In this document: positions 1-12,102 of the stretch, piece by piece
How the letters are laid out: each line of letters starts with the position of its first letter
Position numbering within the stretch: position 1 is the stretch's first letter
NCBI GenBank assembly: GCA_964036275.1
Contig: CAXIWQ010000260.1
Coordinates: forward strand, 1 to 64,000
Direction of reading: 5' to 3'
Length of the DNA: 64,000 nt
Source of the DNA: Litoditis marina
Taxonomy: Eukaryota; Nematoda; Chromadorea; Rhabditida; Rhabditidae
Notes under the pieces: generated by a model
Database searches by the model: none
Told to the model about the DNA's origin: nothing
What the model saw: the letters and a program-made list of their open reading frames with translations, nothing else
Program-made: the position numbers and the translations under genes

Positions 1-136
1 GTGTAGAAACTAAAAAATGTTCATCTTATTAGCATAAGTTGAAACAGTCCCGAAATAATTGAGTGGCGGTGCTAACCAAAAACACCCCCAAGTTGACGTG
101 AATGGAGTTGCGATTTCGCCCTACGTGGGATTTAGT

Positions 137-159
137 GTTCAAACTTGGTATTTTTGAAC
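137..159. other. Per-monomer dyad symmetry in the satellite (example)
   Basis: GTTCAAA, a 9-nt spacer, then TTTGAAC form a perfect 7-bp inverted repeat. It recurs once per monomer, at the end of the unit just before CTCCTCTCATGTGTAG. A common variant (ATTCAAA) breaks the outermost pair. Confidence 0.7.
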
Positions 160-282
160 TCCTCTCATGTGTAGAAACTAAAAAATGTTCATCTTATTAG
201 CATAAGTTGAAACAGTCCCGAAATAATTGAGTGGCGGTGCTAACCAAAAACACCCCCAAGTTGACGTGAATGGAGTTGCGAT

Positions 283-299
283 TTTCGCCCTACGTGGGA
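283..299 (+). other. CENP-B-box-like motif (one example of a per-monomer motif)
   Basis: TTTCGCCCTACGTGGGA matches the essential CENP-B box pattern NTTCGNNNNANNCGGGN at 8 of 9 fixed positions; the first C of CGGG is T. The same site recurs in every satellite monomer carrying the CTACGTGGG variant and is weakened in the CTACGTGAG variant. The match is visible in the sequence. Any protein binding is unproven, and a CENP-B homologue is not assured in a nematode-like genome. Confidence 0.35.
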
Positions 300-2280
300 T
301 TTAGTGTTCAAACTTGGTATTTTTGAACTCCTCTCATGTGTAGAAACTAAAAAATGTTCATCTTATTAGCATAAGTTGAAACAGTCCCGAAATAATTGAG
401 TGGCGGTGCTAACCAAAAACACCCCCTAGTTGACGTAAATGGAGTTGCGATTTTCCCCCTACGTGGGATTTAGTGTTCAAACTTGGTATTTTTGAACTCC
501 TCTCATGTGTAGAAACTTAAAAGTGTTTATCTTATTAGCATAAGTTGAAACAGTCCCGAAATAATTGAGTGGCGGTGCTAACCAAAAACACCCCCAAGTT
601 GACGTGAATGGAGTTGCGATTTTCGCCCTACGTGAGATTTAGTGTTCAAACTTGGTATTTTTGAACTCCTCTCATGTGTAGAAACTTAAAAGTGTTTATC
701 TTATTAGCATAAGTTGAAACAGTCCCGAAATAATTGAGTGGCGGTGCTAACCAAAAACACCCCCAAGTTGACGTGAATGGAGTTGCGATTTTCGCCCTAC
801 GTGAGATTTAGTGTTCAAACTTGGTATTTTTGAACTCCTCTCATGTGTAGAAACTTAAAAATGTTCATCTTATTAGCATAAGTTGAAACAGTCCCGAAAT
901 AATTGAGTGGCGGTGCTAACCAAAAACACACCCAAGTTGACGTGAATGGAGTTGCGATTTTCGCCCTACGTGGGATTTAGTGTTCAAACTTGGTATTTTT
1001 GAACTCCTCTCATGTGTAGAAACTAAAAAATGTTCATCTTATTAGCATAAGTTGAAACAGTCCCGAAATAATTGAGTGGCGGTGCTAACCAAAAACACCC
1101 CCAAGTTGACGTAAATGGAGTTGCGATTTTCCCCCTACGTGGGATTTAGTGTTCAAACTTGGTATTTTTGAACTCCTCTCATGTGTAGAAACTTAAAGGT
1201 GTTTATCTTATTAGCATAAGTTGAAACAGTCCCGAAATAATTAAGTGGCGGTGCTAACCAAAAACACCCCCAAGTTGACGTGAATGGAGTTGCGATTTTC
1301 GCCCTACGTGGGATTTAGTGTTCAAACTTGGTATTTTCTGAACTCCTCTCATGTGTAGAAACTCAAAAATGTTCATCTTATTTGCATAAGTTGAAACAGT
1401 CCCGAAATAATTGAGTGGCGGTGCTAACCAAAAACACCCCCAAGTTGACGTGATTGGAGTTGCGATTTTCGCCCTACGTGAGATTTAGTATTCAAACTTG
1501 GTATTTTTGAACTCCTCTCATGTGTAGAAACTTAAAAATGTTCATCTTATTTGCATAAGTTGAAACAGTCCCGAAATAATTGAGTGGCGGTGCTAACCAA
1601 AAACACCCCCAAGTTGACGTGAATGGAGTTGCGATTTTCGCCCTACGTGAGATTTAGTATTCAAACTTGGTATTTTTGAACTCCTCTCATGTGTAGAAAC
1701 TCAAAAATGTTCATCTTATTCGCATAAGTTGAAACAGTCCCGAAATAATTGAGTGGCGGTGCTAACCAAAAACACCCCCAAGTTGACGTGAATGGAGTTG
1801 CGATTTTCGCCCTACGTGGGATTTAGTGTTCAAACTTGGTATTTTCTGAACTCCTCTCATGTGTAGAAACTCAAAAATGTTCATCTTATTTGCATAAGTT
1901 GAAACAGTCCCGAAATAATTGAGTGGCGGTGCTAACCAAAAACACCCCCAAGTTGACGTGATTGGAGTTGCGATTTTCGCCCTACGTGAGATTTAGTATT
2001 CAAACTTGGTATTTTTGAACTCCTCTCATGTGTAGAAACTTAAAAATGTTCATCTTATTTGCATAAGTTGAAACAGTCCCGAAATAATTGAGTGGCGGTG
2101 CTAACCAAAAACACCCCCAAGTTGACGTGAATGGAGTTGCGATTTTCGCCCTACGTGAGATTTAGTATTCAAACTTGGTATTTTTGAACTCCTCTCATGT
2201 GTAGAAACTCAAAATGTTCATCTTATTCGCATAAGTTGAAACAGTCCCGAAATAATTGAGTGGCGGTGCTAACCAAAAAC

Positions 2281-5200
2281 ACTCCCAAATTGACGTGAAT
2301 GGAGTTGCGATTTTTGCCCTACGTGAGATTTAGTGTTCAAACTTGGTATTTTTGAACTCCTCTCATGTGTAGAAACTAAAAAATGTTCATCTTATTAGCA
2401 TAAGTTGAAACAGTCCCGAAATAATTGAGTGGCGGTGCTAACCAAAAACACCCCCAAGTTGACGTGAATGGAGTTGCGATTTTCGCCCTACGTGGGATTT
2501 AGTGTTCAAACTTGGTATTTTTGAACTCCTCTCATGTGTAGAAACTAAAAAATGTTCATCTTATTGCATAAGTTGAAACAGTCCCGAAATAATTGAGTGG
2601 CGGTGCTAACCAAAAACACCCCCAAGTTGACGTAAATGGAGTTGCGATTTTCCCCCTACGTGGGATTTAGTGTTCAAACTTGGTATTTTTGAACTCCTCT
2701 CATGTGTAGAAACTTAAAAGTGTTTATCTTATTGGCATAAGTTGAAACAGTCCCGAAATAATTGAGTGGCGGTGCTAACCAAAAACACCCCCAAGTTGAC
2801 GTGAATGGAGTTGCGATTTTCGCCCTACGTGAGATTTAGTGTTCAAACTTGGTATTTTTGAACTCCTCTCATGTGTAGAAACTTAAAAATGTTCATCTTA
2901 TTAGCATAAGTTGAAACAGTCCCGAAATAATTGAGTGGCGGTGCTAACCAAAAACACCCCCAAGTTGACGTGAATGGAGTTGCGATTTTCGGCCTACGTG
3001 GATTTAGTGTTCAAACTTGGTATTTTTGAACTCCTCTCATGTGTAGAAACTTAAAGGTGTTTATCTTATTAGCATAAGTTGAAACAGTCCCGAAATAATT
3101 GAGTGGCGGTGCTAACCAAAAACACCCCCAAGTTGACGTGAATGGAGTTGCGATTTTCGCCCTACGTGAGATTTAGTGTTCAAACTTGGTATTTTTGAAC
3201 TCCTCTTATGTGTAGAAACTTAAAAATGTTCATCTTATTAGCATAAGTTAAAACAGTCCCGAAATAATTGAGTGGCGGTGCTTACCAAAAACACCCCCAA
3301 GTTGACGTGATTGGAGTTGCGATTTTCGCCCTACGTGAGATTTAGTATTCAAACTTGGTATTTTTGAACTCCTCTCATGTGTAGAAACTTAAAAATGTTC
3401 ATCTTATTTGCATAAGTTGAAACAGTCCCGAAATAATTGAGTGGCGGTGCTAACCAAAAACACCCCCAAGTTGACGTGAATGGAGTTGCGATTTTCGCCC
3501 TACGTGAGATTTAGTATTCAAACTTGGTATTTTTGAACTCCTCTCATGTGTAGAAACTCAAAAATGTTCATCTTATTCGCATAAGTTGAAACAGTCCCGA
3601 AATAATTGAGTGGCGGTGCTAACCAAAAACACCCCAAGTTGACGTGAATGGAGTTGCGATTTTCGCCCTACGTGGGATTTAGTGTTCAAACTTGGTATTT
3701 TCTGAACTCCTCTCATGTGTAGAAACTCAAAATGTTCATCTTATTTGCATAAGTTGAAACAGTCCCGAAATAATTGAGTGGCGGTGCTAACCAAAAACAC
3801 CCCCAAGTTGACGTGATTGGAGTTGCGATTTTCGCCCTACGTGAGATTTAGTATTCAAACTTGGTATTTTTGAACTCCTCTCATGTGTAGAAACTTAAAA
3901 ATGTTCATCTTATTTGCATAAGTTGAAACAGTCCCGAAATAATTGAGTGGCGGTGCTAACCAAAAACACCCCCAAGTTGACGTGAATGGAGTTGCGATTT
4001 TCGCCCTACGTGAGATTTAGTATTCAAACTTGGTATTTTTGAACTCCTCTCATGTGTAGAAACTCAAAAATGTTCATCTTATTCGCATAAGTTGAAACAG
4101 TCCCGAAATAATTGAGTGGCGGTGCTAACCAAAAACACTCCCAAATTGACGTGAATGGAGTTGCGATTTTTGCCCTACGTGAGATTTAGTGTTCAAACTT
4201 GGTATTTTTGAACTCCTCTCATGTGTAGAAACTAAAAAATGTTCATCTTATTAGCATAAGTTGAAACAGTCCCGAAATAATTGAGTGGCGGTGCTAACCA
4301 AAAACACCCCCAAGTTGACGTGAATGGAGTTGCGATTTTCGCCCTACGTGGGATTTAGTGTTCAAACTTGGTATTTTTGAACTCCTCTCATGTGTAGAAA
4401 CTAAAAAATGTTCATCTTATTGGCATAAGTTGAAACAGTCCCGAAATAATTGAGTGGCGGTGCTAACCAAAAACACCCCCAAGTTGACGTAAATGGAGTT
4501 GCGATTTTCCCCCTACGTGGGATTTAGTGTTCAAACTTGGTATTTTTGAACTCCTCTCATGTGTAGAAACTTAAAAGTGTTTATCTTATTGGCATAAGTT
4601 GAAACAGTCCCGAAATAATTGAGTGGCGGTGCTAACCAAAAACACCCCCAAGTTGACGTGAATGGAGTTGCGATTTTCGCCCTACGTGAGATTTAGTGTT
4701 CAAACTTGGTATTTTTGAACTCCTCTCATGTGTAGAAACTTAAAAATGTTCATCTTATTAGCATAAGTTGAAACAGTCCCGAAATAATTGAGTGGCGGTG
4801 CTAACCAAAAACACCCCAAGTTGACGTGAATGGAGTTGCGATTTTCGGCCTACGTGGGATTTAGTGTTCAAACTTGGTATTTTTGAACTCCTCTCATGTG
4901 TAGAAACTTAAAGGTGTTTATCTTATTAGCATAAGTTGAAACAGTCCCGAAATAATTGAGTGGCGGTGCTAACCAAAAACACCCCCAAGTTGACGTGAAT
5001 GGAGTTGCGATTTTCGCCCTACGTGAGATTTAGTGTTCAAACTTGGTATTTTTGAACTCCTCTTATGTGTAGAAACTTAAAAATGTTCATCTTATTAGCA
5101 TAAGTTAAAACAGTCCCGAAATAATTGAGTGGCGGTGCTAACCAAAAACACACCCAAGTTGACGTGAATGGAGTTGCGATTTTCCCCCTACGTGGGATTT

Positions 5201-5487
5201 AGTGTTCAAACTTGGTATTTTTGAACTCCTCTCATGTGTAGAAACTCAAAAGTGTTTATCTTATTAGCATAAGTTGAAACAGTCCCGAAATAATTGAGTG
5301 GCGGTGCTAACCAAAAACACCCCAAGTTGACGTGAATGGAGTTGCGATTTTCGCCCTACGTGAGATTTAGTGTTCAAACTTGGTATTTTTGAACTCCTCT
5401 CATGTGTAGAAACTCAAAAATGTTCATCTTATTTGCATAAGTTGAAACAGTCCCGAAATAATTGAGTGGCGGTGCTAACCAAAAACA
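2281..5487. repeat. Higher-order satellite duplication of 11 then 8 monomers
   Basis: The variant monomer with ACTCCCAAATTGACG occurs at 2281, 4137 and 5487. The spacings of 1856 and 1350 bp equal 11 and 8 monomers. Flanking variant monomers (GTGATTGG at 3306 and 3812, earlier pair at 1449 and 1957) recur in the same relative order. This indicates block duplication with later loss or gain of monomers. Confidence 0.6.
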
Positions 5488-8250
5488 CTCCCAAATTGAC
5501 GTGAATGGAGTTGCGATTTTTGCCCTACGTGAGATTTAGTGTTCAAACTTGGTATTTTTGAACTCCTCTCATGTGTAGAAACTAAAAAATGTTCATCTTA
5601 TTAGCATAAGTTGAAACAGTCCCGAAATAATTGAGTGGCGGTGCTAACCAAAAACACACCCAAGTTGACGTGAATGGAGTTGCGATTTTCGCCCTACGTG
5701 GGATTTAGTGTTCAAACTTGGTATTTTTGAACTCCTCTCATGTGTAGAAACTAAAAAATGTTCATCTTATTAGCATAAGTTGAAACAGTCCCGAAATAAT
5801 TGAGTGGCGGTGCTAACCAAAAACACCCCCAAGTTGACGTAAATGGAGTTGCGATTTTCCCCCTACGTGGGATTTAGTGTTCAAACTTGGTATTTTTGAA
5901 CTCCTCACATGTGTAGAAACTTAAAGGTGTTTATCTTATTAGCATAAGTTGAAACAGTCCCGAAATAATTGAGTGGCGGTGCTAACCAAAAACACCCCCA
6001 AGTTGACGTGAATGGAGTTGCGATTTTCGCCCTACATGAGATTTAGTGTTCAAACTTGGTATTTTTGAACTCCTCTCATGTGTAGAAACTTAAAAATGTT
6101 CATCTTATTAGCATAAGTTGAAACAGTCCCGAAATAATTGAGTGGCGGTGCTAACCAAAAACACACCCAAGTTGACGTGAATGGAGTTGCGATTTTCGCC
6201 CTACGTGGATTTAGTGTTCAAACTTGGTATTTTTGAACTCCTCTCATGTGTAGAAACTAAAAAATGTTCATCTTATTAGCATAAGTTGAAACAGTCCCGA
6301 AATAATTGAGTGGCGGTGCTAACCAAAAACACCCCCAAGTTGACGTAAATGGAGTTGCGATTTTCCCCCTACGTGGGATTTAGTGTTCAAACTTGGTATT
6401 TTTGAACTCCTCTCATGTGTAGAAACTTAAAGGTGTTTATCTTATTAGCATAAGTTGAAACAGTCCCGAAATAATTGAGTGGCGGTGCTAACCAAAAACA
6501 CCCCCAAGTTGACGTGAATGGAGTTGCGATTTTCGCCCTACGTGGGATTTAGTGTTCAAACTTGGTATTTTCTGAACTCCTCTCATGTGTAGAAACTCAA
6601 AAATGTTCATCTTATTTGCATAAGTTGAAACAGTCCCGAAATAATTGAGTGGCGGTGCTAACCAAAAACACCCCCAAGTTGACGTGATTGGAGTTGCGAT
6701 TTTCGCCCTACGTGAGATTTAGTATTCAAACTTGGTATTTTTGAACTCCTCTCATGTGTGAAAACTTAAAAATGTTCATCTTATTTGCATAAGTTGAAAC
6801 AGTCCCGAAATAATTGAGTGGCGGTGCTAACCAAAAACACCCCCAAGTTGACGTGAATGGAGTTGCGATTTTCGCCCTACGTGAGATTTAGTATTCAAAC
6901 TTGGTATTTTTGAACTCCTCTCATGTGTAGAAACTCAAAAATGTTCATCTTATTTGCATAAGTTGAAACAGTCCCGAAATAATTGAGTGGCGGTGCTAAC
7001 CAAAAACACTCCCAAATTGACGTGAATGGAGTTGCGATTTTTGCCCTACGTGAGATTTAGTGTTCAAACAACTTGGTATTTTTGAACTCCTCTCATGTGT
7101 GAAAACTCAAAAATGTTCATCTTATTTGCATAAGTTGAAACAGTCCCGAAATAATTGAGTGGCGGTGCTAACCAAAAACACCCCCAAGTTGACGTGAATG
7201 GAGTTGCGATTTTCGCCCTACGTGAGATTTAGTATTCAAACTTGGTATTTTTGAACTCCTCTCATGTGTAGAAACTCAAAAATGTTCATCTTATTTGCAT
7301 AAGTTGAAACAGTCCCGAAATAATTGAGTGGCGGTGCTAACCAAAAACACTCCCAAATTGACGTGAATGGAGTTGCGATTTTTGCCCTACGTGAGATTTA
7401 GTGTTCAAACAACTTGGTATTTTTGAACTCCTCTCATGTGTAGAAACTAAAAAATGTTCATCTTATTAGCATAAGTTGAAACAGTCCGAAATAATTGAGT
7501 GGCGGTGCTAACCAAAAACACCCCCAAGTTGACGTGAATGGAGTTGCGATTTTCGCCCTACGTGGGATTTAGTGTTCAATCTTGGTATTTTGAACTCCTC
7601 TCATGTGTAGAAACTAAAAAATGTTCATCTTATTAGCATAAGTTGAAACAGTCCCGAAATAATTGAGTGGCGGTGCTAACCAAAAACACCCCCAAGTTGA
7701 CGTAAATGGAGTTGCGATTTTCCCCCTACGTGGGATTTAGTGTTCAAACTTGGTATTTTTGAACTCCTCTCATGTGTAGAAACTTAAAAGTGTTTATCTT
7801 ATTAGCATAAGTTGAAACAGTCCCGAAATAATTGAGTGGCGGTGCTAACCAAAAACACCCCCAAGTTGACGTGAATGGAGTTGCGATTTTCGCCCTACGT
7901 GAGATTTAGTGTTCAAACTTGGTATTTTGAACTCCTCTCATGTGTAGAAACTTAAAAACGTTCATCTTATTAGCATAAGTTGAAACAGTCCCGAAATAAT
8001 TGAGTGGCGGTGCTAACCAAAAACACCCCCAAGTTGACGTGAATGGAGTTGCGATTTTCGCCCTACGTGGGATTTAGTGTTCAAACTTGGTATTTTTGAA
8101 CTCCTCTCATGTGTAGAAACTTAAAAATGTTCATCTTATTTGCATAAGTTGAAACAGTCCCGAAATAATTGAGTGGCGGTGCTAACCAAAAACACTCCCA
8201 AATTGACGTGAATGGAGTTGCGATTTTTGCCCTACGTGAGATTTAGTGTT

Positions 8251-11200
8251 CAAACAACTTGGTATTTTTGAACTCCTCTCATGTGTAGAAACTAAAAAAT
8301 GTTCATCTTATTAGCATAAGTTGAAACAGTCCCGAAATAATTGAGTGGCGGTGCTAACCAAAAACACACCCAAGTTGACGTGAATGGAGTTGCGATTTTC
8401 GCCCTACGTGGGATTTAGTGTTCAAACTTGGTATTTTTGAACTCCTCTCATGTGTAGAAACTGAAAAATGTTCATCTTATTAGCATAAGTTGAAACAGTC
8501 CCGAAATAATTGAGTGGCGGTGCTAACCAAAAACACCCCCAAGTTGACGTAAATGGAGTTGCGATTTTCCCCCTACGTGGGATTTAGTGTTCAAACTTGG
8601 TATTTTTGAACTCCTCTCATGTGTAGAAACTTAAAGGTGTTTATCTTATTAGCATAAGTTGAAACAGTCCCGAAATAATTGAGTGGCGGTGCTAACCAAA
8701 AACACCCCCAAGTTGACGTGAATGGAGTTGCGATTTTCGCCCTACGTGAGATTTAGTGTTCAAACTTGGTATTTTGAACTCCTCTCATGTGTAGAAACTT
8801 AAAAATGTTCATCTTATTAGCATAAGTTGAAACAGTCCCGAAATAATTGAGTGGCGGTGCTAACCAAAAACACACCCAAGTTGACGTGAATGGAGTTGCG
8901 ATTTTCGCCCTACGTGGGATTTAGTGTTCAAACTGGTATTTTTGAACTCCTCTCATGTGTAGAAACTAAAAAATGTTCATCTTATTAGCATAAGTTGAAA
9001 CAGTCCCGAAATAATTGAGTGGCGGTGCTAACCAAAAACACCCCCAAGTTGACGTAAATGGAGTTGCGATTTTCCCCCTACGTGGGATTTAGTGTTCAAA
9101 CTTGGTATTTTTGAACTCCTCTCATGTGTAGAAACTTAAAGGTGTTTATCTTATTAGCATAAGTTGAAACAGTCCCGAAATAATTGAGTGGCGGTGCTAA
9201 CCAAAAACACCCCCAAGTTGACGTGAATGGAGTTGCGATTTTCGCCCTACGTGGGATTTAGTGTTCAAACTTGGTATTTTCTGAACTCCTCTCATGTGTA
9301 GAAACTCAAAAATGTTCATCTTATTTGCATAAGTTGAAACAGTCCCGAAATAATTGAGTGGCGGTGCTAACCAAAAACACCCCCAAGTTGACGTGATTGG
9401 AGTTGCGATTTTCGCCCTACGTGAGATTTAGTATTCAAACTTGGTATTTTGAACTCCTCTCATGTGTGAAAACTTAAAAATGTTCATCTTATTTGCATAA
9501 GTTGAAACAGTCCCGAAATAATTGAGTGGCGGTGCTAACCAAAAACACCCCCAAGTTGACGTGAATGGAGTTGCGATTTTCGCCCTACGTGAGATTTAGT
9601 ATTCAAACTTGGTATTTTTGAACTCCTCTCATGTGTAGAAACTCAAAAATGTTTATCTTATTTGCATAAGTTGAAACAGTCCCGAAATAATTGAGTGGCG
9701 GTGCTAACCAAAAACACTCCCAAATTGACGTGAATGGAGTTGCGATTTTTGCCCTACGTGAGATTTAGTGTTCAAACAACTTGGTATTTTTGAACTCCTC
9801 TCATGTGTAGAAACTAAAAAATGTTCATCTTATTAGCATAAGTTGAAACAGTCCCGAAATAATTGAGTGGCGGTGCTAACCAAAAACACCCCCAAGTTGA
9901 CGTGAATGGAGTTGCGATTTTCGCCCTACGTGGGATTTAGTGTTCAAACTTGGTATTTTTGAACTCCTCTCATGTGTAGAAACTAAAAATGTTCATCTTA
10001 TTAGCATAAGTTGAAACAGTCCCGAAATAATTGAGTGGCGGTGCTAACCAAAAACACCCCCAAGTTGACGTAAATGGAGTTGCGATTTTCCCCCTACGTG
10101 GGATTTAGTGTTCAAACTTGGTATTTTTGAACTCCTCTCATGTGTAGAAACTTAAAGGTGTTTATCTTATTAGCATAAGTTGAAACAGTCCCGAAATAAT
10201 TGAGTGGCGGTGCTAACCAAAAACACCCCCAAGTTGACGTGAATGGAGTTGCGATTTTCGCCCTACGTGGGATTTAGTGTTCAAACTTGGTATTTTCTGA
10301 ACTCCTCTCATGTGTAGAAACTCAAAAATGTTCATCTTATTTGCATAAGTTGAAACAGTCCCGAAATAATTGAGTGGCGGTGCTAACCAAAAACACCCCC
10401 AAGTTGACGTGATTGGAGTTGCGATTTTCGCCCTACGTGAGATTTAGTATTCAAACTTGGTATTTTTGAACTCCTCTCATGTGTGAAAACTTAAAAATGT
10501 TCATCTTATTTGCATAAGTTGAAACAGTCCCGAAATAATTGAGTGGCGGTGCTAACCAAAAACACCCCCAAGTTGACGTAAATGGAGTTGCGATTTTCCC
10601 CCTACGTGGGATTTAGTGTTCAAACTTGGTATTTTTGAACTCCTCTCATGTGTAGAAACTTAAAGGTGTTTATCTTATTAGCATAAGTTGAAACAGTCCC
10701 GAAATAATTGAGTGGCGGTGCTAACCAAAAACACCCCCAAGTTGACGTGAATGGAGTTGCGATTTTCGCCCTACGTGGGATTTAGTGTTCAAACTTGGTA
10801 TTTTCTGAACTCCTCTCATGTGTAGAAACTCAAAAATGTTCATCTTATTTGCATAAGTTGAAACAGTCCCGAAATAATTGAGTGGCGGTGCTAACCAAAA
10901 ACACCCCCAAGTTGACGTGATTGGAGTTGCGATTTTCGCCCTACGTGAGATTTAGTATTCAAACTTGGTATTTTTGAACTCCTCTCATGTGTGAAAACTT
11001 AAAATGTTCATCTTATTTGCATAAGTTGAAACAGTCCCGAAATAATTGAGTGGCGGTGCTAACCAAAAACACCCCCAAGTTGACGTGAATGGAGTTGCGA
11101 TTTTCGCCCTACGTGAGATTTAGTATTCAAACTTGGTATTTTTGAACTCCTCTCATGTGTAGAAACTCAAAAATGTTTATCTTATTTGCATAAGTTGAAA

Positions 11201-11297
11201 CAGTCCCGAAATAATTGAGTGGCGGTGCTAACCAAAAACACTCCCAAATTGACGTGAATGGAGTTGCGATTTTTGCCCTACGTGAGATTTAGTGTTC
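8251..11297. repeat. Higher-order satellite repeat, about 1.52 kb (9 monomers), two copies
   Basis: A 3-bp insertion (CAAACAACTTGG instead of CAAACTTGG) marks rare monomers at 8251, 9773 and 11297, spaced 1522 and 1524 bp apart, which is nine monomers. The monomers between share other markers in similar order, for example GTGATTGG, TATTTTCTGAAC and ACTCCCAAATTG. The marker also occurs at 7065 and 7406, only two and five monomers apart, so the higher-order unit is not uniform. Confidence 0.7.
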
Positions 11298-12102
11298 AAA
11301 CAACTTGGTATTTTTGAACTCCTCTCATGTGTAGAAACTAAAAATGTTCATCTTATTAGCATAAGTTGAAACAGTCCCGAAATAATTGAGTGGCGGTGCT
11401 AACCAAAAACACCCCCAAGTTGACGTGAATGGAGTTGCGATTTTCGCCCTACGTGGGATTTAGTGTTCAAACTTGGTATTTTTGAACTCCTCTCATGTGT
11501 AGAAACTAAAAAATGTTCATCTTATTAGCATAAGTTGAAACAGTCCCGAAATAATTGAGTGGCGGTGCTAACCAAAAACACCCCCAAGTTGACGTAAATG
11601 GAGTTGCGATTTTCCCCCTACGTGGGATTTAGTGTTCAAACTTGGTATTTTTGAACTCCTCTCATGTGTAGAAACTTAAAAGTGTTTATCTTATTAGCAT
11701 AAGTTGAAACAGTCCCGAAATAATTGAGTGGCGGTGCTAACCAAAAACACCCCCAAGTTGACGTGAATGGAGTTGCGATTTTCGCCCTACGTGAGATTTA
11801 GTGTTCAAACTTGGTATTTTTGAACTCCTCTCATGTGTAGAAACTTAAAAACGTTCATCTTATTAGCATAAGTTGAAACAGTCCCGAAATAATTGAGTGG
11901 CGGTGCTAACCAAAAACACCCCCAAGTTGACGTGAATGGAGTTGCGATTTTCGCCCTACATGGGATTTAGTGTTCAAACTTGGTATTTTCTGAACTCCTC
12001 TCATGTGTAGAAACTCAAAAATGTTCATCTTATTTGCATAAGTTGAAACAGTCCCGAAATAATTGAGTGGCGGTGCTAACCAAAAACACCCCCAAGTTGA
12101 CG

